Assembly: GCA_035541995.1 (NCBI GenBank)
Contig: DATKMG010000119.1
Location: 1-10,354 of the forward strand
DNA length: 10,354 bases
Direction of reading: 5' to 3'
From: DATKMG01 sp035541995
GTDB lineage: Bacteria; Acidobacteriota; Terriglobia; Versatilivoradales; Versatilivoraceae
The position numbers and the translations under genes are program-made. Shown here piece by piece: positions 6,416 to 10,354 of this stretch (its first letter is position 1; the number at the start of each line of letters is the position of its first letter). Under the pieces are notes generated by a model that ran no database searches, was not told where the DNA came from, and saw nothing but the letters and a program-made list of their open reading frames with translations.

Positions 6416-6665
6416 GGCCTTATCTCATGTTGCATTCATACTCTTATGATAGATCCTAAATAGTCCTTTCCCGTCTCGTTGTCAACTTGGGCTAGAGGGC
6501 CGAGCTCTGCGGGGCCGATTTTCAGGTCTATGGCTATTCAATCTCAGGAATTACCCCCGCGACTAGAGACATTGGTCACAGACGCAGCGGCCACCGCCCA
6601 AAATGGCATTTTTAAGAGGGGACGTAGGGACAGATCTCCTTATTCAGCGAAGGGACTTGTAAGCT
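6416..6665. other. Non-coding gap between the efflux operon and the DUF4038 gene
   Basis: No gene is supported in these 250 bases. It should hold the transcription end of the efflux operon and the promoter of the DUF4038 gene, but no strong hairpin-plus-T-tract terminator and no clear -35/-10 pair was found. The stretch AGGGGACGTAGGGACAG (6617-6633) resembles GGGACAG motifs found near REP-type palindromes in other genomes. TTCAGCGAAGGGACTT (6643-6658) shares 13 of 16 bases with TTCAGAAAAGGGACTG in the decayed region (about 4735-4750). Confidence 0.3.
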
Positions 6666-6980
6666 TCAAAGGCTCGCTTCTGCATCCAGCAGAAGAAGCA
6701 AACCCTCCTGGACCATCGATCGAATTTCGGGTAGGACCTCACGAATTTTTGATTCATTCTCGGCCACGCTGATGGTCACGGGCCGGTCATCGGATATCCC
6801 AAACAATCGTTTATGGTGGACCTTCATGTGGCTCCCGAAACCCATGATCCCCGCGGAGACCGTTGCGCCGGCAACGTCCAACTGCCTCAACCGCCGCACG
6901 ACTGCTTCGTAGAGCGGGATCATTTCCCAGGTGTCATTCTCGTCCACAAAGACCAACAATAACTTGATAGGCGGCTTCAT
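6666..6980 (-). CDS. DUF190 family PII-like protein, coupled to the metal efflux pump
   Basis: A 104-residue cytoplasmic protein matching the DUF190 family along its whole length: KLLLVFVDENDTW (6-18), PLYEAVVRRLRQLDVAGATV (22-41), AGIMGFGSHMKVH (43-55), DRPVTISVAENESKIREVLP (65-84) and a final EGLLLLLDAEA. DUF190 proteins share the ferredoxin-like fold of PII signalling proteins, trimers that sense small ligands and control transporters or enzymes by direct binding. That role here is inferred from fold and position. Its ATG overlaps the stop codon of the pump gene (ATGA, 6977-6980), and the minus strand has AGGGGG five bases before the start, so it is the third gene of the operon and probably translated in fixed ratio to the pump. 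DUF190 genes are also known beside fluoride channel genes (crcB); none is in this window. Confidence 0.9.
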   Translation of the reverse strand: MKPPIKLLLVFVDENDTWEMIPLYEAVVRRLRQLDVAGATVSAGIMGFGSHMKVHHKRLFGISDDRPVTISVAENESKIREVLPEIRSMVQEGLLLLLDAEASL

Positions 6981-9900
6981 TGGGTCCCCCTACTTTTTGC
7001 CTTTACCGCAAGATAATAAATGCTGGGCAATGCCGTCAGGGTCAACATCAAAGTGGAAAATAGCCCTCCCACCACAACCGTGGCCAGGGGTCGTTGGACA
7101 TCCGATCCAATGCCGGTGGCGCGAGCCGCAGGAACCATGCCCAGCATCGCGACAACGATCATCATGAGGACGGGGCGCATTTGGGCGAGTGTCCCTTGCA
7201 CGATCGCATCCTCCAGACGAGATCCGGGCTCACTACGACGACGGTTGATCTCGGCTACGACCAGGACCCCGCTCATAACGGCAACTCCAAACAGCGAAAT
7301 GAAGCCCACGGCAGCCGACACGCTGAGGTTGATCCCGCGCAGATAGAGTGCAATCACCCCACCCACCAAAGAAAAGGGGACGTTCATCAACACGAGCCCG
7401 GCATAACCCGGTGATCCGAACGTGAAGAATAACAGGGCGAATATAATCCCGATGGTAATAGGCAGGATGAAATTCAGGCGTCTACGCGCCCGCTCAAGGT
7501 TTTCAAATTGGCCGCCCCATTCCACTCGGTAACCCGAGGGGAGTCGAATGGCTTGCTCAAACAGGCGTTGGGCTTCCGCCACGAAACTTCCTTGATCACG
7601 ACCCCGGATATTGGTCCGGACGGAAATTTGTCTCTGGTTCTCCCGTCTGGCAATGATGGTCGAGCCATTCAGGATCCGAATTTGAGCCAATTGGGCGAGG
7701 GGAACTCGCCCTCCCTCACGAGTCGTGATCAGGATGCCGCCGATCGCTGTTGGGTCTGTCCGGGCCTCGGGAATGAATCGTACTGTGATGTCAAACCGCC
7801 TTTCCCCTTCAAACACGGTGCTGACAGCACGCCCCCCAATGGCCAGTTCGATGACATCCTGCACATCCCGAACGTTGATTCCGTAACGGGCTACGGCTTG
7901 ACGATCGATCTGAATCTGCAGTTGGGCCTGTTCAGCCTCCTGTTCGATCCCCGTGTCTGCGGCACCAGGCACTCTTTGCAGCAATTCCAGGGTCTGTTGG
8001 GCATACTGGCGCAACACCCGCAGGTCAGGCCCGCTGATGATGACTGCCAGGTCGGCCGGTGAACCCGTGACGGCTTCGGTCACATTGTCGATGATCGGCT
8101 GGGTAAAGCTAAAGAATGCCCCAGGAATCCGGTATCGCAGTTTCTTTGAGAGTTCCTCCACGAGGTCTGCCTTGACCTTGCCATGCTTCCAAGTCCTGTA
8201 GGCATTTAACGGTACAAACAATTCGTTCCGATTGGGGCCGTAAGGATCGGTCCCGGAGTCATTTCGCCCCGTTTGAGAACTCACCATCGATACTTCCGGC
8301 GATTCCCTGACGACTGACCGGATCTGAGCCGCCATTTCTGCGGATTTCGTCAGAGAAATCCCGGCTGGAAAGTTGGCCCTGACCCAGATCACTCCCTCAT
8401 CCAGCTGAGGTAGAAATTCCGAACCCAGCAATCTCGCCAGAAGGATCGTGCCCGCCACCACTGCTACGGCCGTCAGGGTCACCAGGCGGGCGCGTCGCAG
8501 GCTGAATTGCAGGATGGCGCCATAACGTCGATAGAGCCAGACCATTATGGGGTTTTCCCATCCCTTCACGCCATGACGGAACAGGTATGTGGCCAGCACG
8601 GGAATCAGTGTCAGCGCAATTAGCATCGAGCCCAGCAGAGCATAACACACGGTGAAGGCCATGGGGGTAAATAGCCGTCGTTCGACTCTCTCCAGCGTGA
8701 ATAGCGGCAAGTAGGCCGCAATGATGATAACCAGGGAGAAGAAAATCGGCCTTTCTACTTCGAGGGCTGCATCTCGGATTGAGCTGAGAATACTACCACG
8801 AGGGTGAGCATGCTCTCTTTCGGACAGGGAGCGGACGATGTGCTCCACCATAACTAGCGTGCCATCCACGATAATTCCGAAATCAATGGCCCCAAGGCTC
8901 AGCAGGTTGGCCGGAATTCCCGTGTAATGCATGCAAATGAAAGCAAAAAGGAGAGAGAGGGGGATCGTTAAAGCCGTTAAGAGCGCAGCCCTGACGCTTC
9001 CCAGAAAGAAGAACAGAACTGTGATCACAATCAGCAGTCCTTCCAAGAGGGTATGCGATACTGTGTGAAGCGTATTGGCAACCAATTCGCTGCGATCATA
9101 GATAGGAACAATGCGCACGCCGCGAGGCAGACGGCTCGAGTTCAGTTCGTCTACCGCCTCCTGAATCCCTTTGAGTACTTCTGAAGGATTCTCCCCCCGC
9201 CTCATCAGGACAATCCCCTCAACGGCAGTGGAATTGTCGTTGATCCCGAAGATTCCCGTGGGCGGAGCGGCCCCCAACCGCACACGCCCAACGTCTCGCA
9301 CGAAGACCGGTACCCCCTTCGATTCAGCCACCATAATATTTTCGATGTCAGAAGTTGACTGGACCAGGCCAACCCCGCGAACGACCATGGACTGTTGACG
9401 ATTATCCAACAAAGCTCCTCCGGCATTCTGGTTGTTGGCATCAACCGCCTGGGCGATTTGACTGATAGTAAGATCATACTTATCCAGAGCCAGGGGATCG
9501 ATTTCGATTTGATATTGTTTAATGAGTCCCCCAAAGGGAGTTACATCGGCGACCCCCGGAACCTGCAGAAAACGAGGCTCGATAACCCAATCTTCGAGTT
9601 CCCTTTGTTGCATCACATCCAGGTTGGGAGCTTCAATGGTGTAGCGATATAGCTCCCCAATCGGTGTGGACAACGGGCCAAGAGTTGGTGTGACACCATT
9701 GGGAAGCGTGGCGTCACGCAGTTTTTCCAGAACCACCTGCCGTGCAAAGTAATCATCCGTCCCATAGGCAAAAGTCAATTCGACGACCGACAGACCAAAA
9801 ATGGTTCTCGACCGGCGTGCAATGACGTTCGGAGTGCTGTTCAAAGCGCGCTCTACGGGGACTGTAACCTGTTGTTCCACCTCTTCAGCGGCATGGCCGG

Positions 9901-10060
9901 GGTAAAGAGTGATGACGATGGTCTGTGTATCCGAGATGTCCGGATAGGCCTCAATTCTTAATTGATTGAACGCCCAAATTCCCAAACCAATCACTCCCAG
10001 GCTAGTCAGGACCGAAAGGAACCTCTGGCGCAATAGAAATCTCAAGAGTTTAGCGATCAA
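6977..10060 (-). CDS. Heavy-metal efflux RND transporter permease (CzcA/CusA family)
   Basis: Inner-membrane, proton-driven pump of the HME-RND family, the core of a tripartite exporter. At 1027 residues it matches the family's 1020-1060. It starts FLLRQRFLSV before TM1, then AYPDISDTQTIVITLYPG (38-55 of the TTG-started protein) and VPVERALNSTPNV (67-79). TM4 carries GAIDFGIIVDGTLVMVEH (390-407). Its D393, D399 and E406 match the proton-relay acids of CzcA-type pumps, which points to divalent cations (Zn/Co/Cd/Ni) rather than Cu(I); the metal remains unproven. Two periplasmic porter blocks follow, including QTGRNDSGTDPYGPNRNE (596-613), and the last TM bundle has LFGVAVMSGVLVV (923-935) and MRPVLMMIVVAMLGMVP (961-977). 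The start is the TTG at 10060: AAGGAG lies six bases upstream, and the family begins at this point. A longer formal frame to 10129 would overlap the upstream gene by 59 bases and is disfavoured. Confidence 0.93.
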   Translation of the reverse strand: MIAKLLRFLLRQRFLSVLTSLGVIGLGIWAFNQLRIEAYPDISDTQTIVITLYPGHAAEEVEQQVTVPVERALNSTPNVIARRSRTIFGLSVVELTFAYGTDDYFARQVVLEKLRDATLPNGVTPTLGPLSTPIGELYRYTIEAPNLDVMQQRELEDWVIEPRFLQVPGVADVTPFGGLIKQYQIEIDPLALDKYDLTISQIAQAVDANNQNAGGALLDNRQQSMVVRGVGLVQSTSDIENIMVAESKGVPVFVRDVGRVRLGAAPPTGIFGINDNSTAVEGIVLMRRGENPSEVLKGIQEAVDELNSSRLPRGVRIVPIYDRSELVANTLHTVSHTLLEGLLIVITVLFFFLGSVRAALLTALTIPLSLLFAFICMHYTGIPANLLSLGAIDFGIIVDGTLVMVEHIVRSLSEREHAHPRGSILSSIRDAALEVERPIFFSLVIIIAAYLPLFTLERVERRLFTPMAFTVCYALLGSMLIALTLIPVLATYLFRHGVKGWENPIMVWLYRRYGAILQFSLRRARLVTLTAVAVVAGTILLARLLGSEFLPQLDEGVIWVRANFPAGISLTKSAEMAAQIRSVVRESPEVSMVSSQTGRNDSGTDPYGPNRNELFVPLNAYRTWKHGKVKADLVEELSKKLRYRIPGAFFSFTQPIIDNVTEAVTGSPADLAVIISGPDLRVLRQYAQQTLELLQRVPGAADTGIEQEAEQAQLQIQIDRQAVARYGINVRDVQDVIELAIGGRAVSTVFEGERRFDITVRFIPEARTDPTAIGGILITTREGGRVPLAQLAQIRILNGSTIIARRENQRQISVRTNIRGRDQGSFVAEAQRLFEQAIRLPSGYRVEWGGQFENLERARRRLNFILPITIGIIFALLFFTFGSPGYAGLVLMNVPFSLVGGVIALYLRGINLSVSAAVGFISLFGVAVMSGVLVVAEINRRRSEPGSRLEDAIVQGTLAQMRPVLMMIVVAMLGMVPAARATGIGSDVQRPLATVVVGGLFSTLMLTLTALPSIYYLAVKAKSRGTQ
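6985..6991 (-). promoter_or_regulatory. Ribosome-binding site of the DUF190 gene
   Basis: On the minus strand the site reads AGGGGGA, with five bases between AGGGGG and the ATG at 6980. It lies inside the last codons of the pump gene and supports the ATGA-overlap start. Confidence 0.65.
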
Positions 10061-10066
10061 ATCCGT

Positions 10067-10072
10067 CTCCTT
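10067..10072 (-). promoter_or_regulatory. Ribosome-binding site that fixes the TTG start of the RND pump
   Basis: The minus strand reads TAAGGAGACGGATTTG: a perfect AAGGAG with six bases to the TTG at 10060. The TAA is the stop codon of the upstream membrane fusion protein gene, so termination and re-initiation overlap, consistent with translational coupling. This decides for TTG over more upstream starts. Confidence 0.75.
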
Positions 10073-10354
10073 ATTGCTGTAGCAACATGGCGCCGTCAAC
10101 CACAACCCGGTCGCCAGGCTTGACACCACTCACGATGGAGATCACATCGCCAGAACGTTTCCCTGTCTGAACATTGGTCTTTTGAAACTTCCCTGGCTCC
10201 AACTGTACATAGACATAGCTGTTCTCGTCTCCGTGGACGATGGCGCCCACGGGCAGGACCGGTTCCGGGTGCATGTCTTCGACGTGACGAACGCTTCCGT
10301 ACATTTCGGGAAGTAACTTTCCCGCCGGATTGTCCAATTCGGCTTGGACTTTCA
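10071..10354 (-). CDS. Periplasmic membrane fusion protein of the RND efflux system, C-terminal part (CusB/CzcB-like)
   Basis: Only the last 93 or so codons are present; the gene continues beyond the right edge. The visible part is the end of the beta-barrel domain and the membrane-proximal domain of an HlyD/CusB-type adaptor: VQAELDNPAGKLLPEMYGSV, where family members have AEVDNPDGxLRPGM, then EPVLPVGAIVHGDENSYVYVQ, FQKTNVQTGKRSGDVISIVSGVKPGDRVVVDGA, ending LLQQ. These adaptors link the inner-membrane pump to an outer-membrane channel and take part in metal hand-over. The gene lies directly upstream of the pump with 10 bases between stop and start. An outer-membrane channel gene (CusC/CzcC-like) would be expected further upstream, outside the window. 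Confidence 0.88.
   Translation of the reverse strand, partial: KVQAELDNPAGKLLPEMYGSVRHVEDMHPEPVLPVGAIVHGDENSYVYVQLEPGKFQKTNVQTGKRSGDVISIVSGVKPGDRVVVDGAMLLQQ

Noticed and set aside
7508..8062. 184-codon open frame on the plus strand
   Set aside because: Fully antisense to the pump gene, whose frame is continuous and strongly conserved; this is a shadow.

Overview
The window looks like a piece of a Gram-negative chromosome at roughly 50-53% GC by eye, most likely from Acidobacteriota or a related soil or metagenome lineage. That assignment is an inference. It rests on the combination of a bacterial lipase-maturation-factor protein, a DUF4038 secreted glycosidase, the tail of an outer-membrane TonB-type receptor, and a CzcA-type metal pump with a DUF190 partner. 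Outer-membrane proteins and a tripartite efflux system show a two-membrane cell. No rRNA, tRNA, CRISPR array, phage gene or transposase gene is seen.

Layout. (1) 1-1917, minus strand: the first 66 codons of an FAD-dependent oxidoreductase (phytoene-desaturase/PYROXD2 type) and, upstream of it, a complete polytopic lipase maturation factor family protein. (2) 1918-2161: a divergent intergenic region with a minus-strand -10 candidate and a long imperfect stem-loop. (3) 2162-4082, plus strand: rsmE (16S rRNA m3U1498 methyltransferase), then a repeat element, then a secreted beta-barrel-like protein whose own start codon seems to be missing. (4) 4083-5029: a degraded zone with a TonB-receptor C-terminal remnant on the minus strand and a second, shorter copy of the same repeat. 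(5) 5030-6415, minus: a secreted DUF4038 glycoside-hydrolase-like protein with a C-terminal PF12904-type domain. (6) 6416-6665: non-coding. (7) 6666-10354, minus: a tightly packed heavy-metal efflux operon made of a membrane fusion protein (C-terminus only), a CzcA/CusA-family RND pump and a DUF190 PII-like protein.

How the genes work together. The clearest functional unit is the efflux operon. The fusion protein's stop codon overlaps the pump's ribosome-binding site, and the pump's stop overlaps the DUF190 start (ATGA), so all three are probably translated in a coupled way. The DUF190 protein is a plausible small sensor or regulator for the pump. The other genes look like independent units: rRNA modification, secreted carbohydrate degradation, and outer-membrane proteins.

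The most unusual signal is the pair of related repeats at 2922-3259 and 4772-4955. They share both ends and a central hairpin but differ in length. The longer copy begins on the stop codon of rsmE and ends inside the signal-peptide region of the next gene, and the shorter copy lies just upstream of the receptor remnant. This suggests a non-autonomous mobile or recombinogenic repeat that has reshaped gene ends here. No multi-gene system that I could call new is visible.
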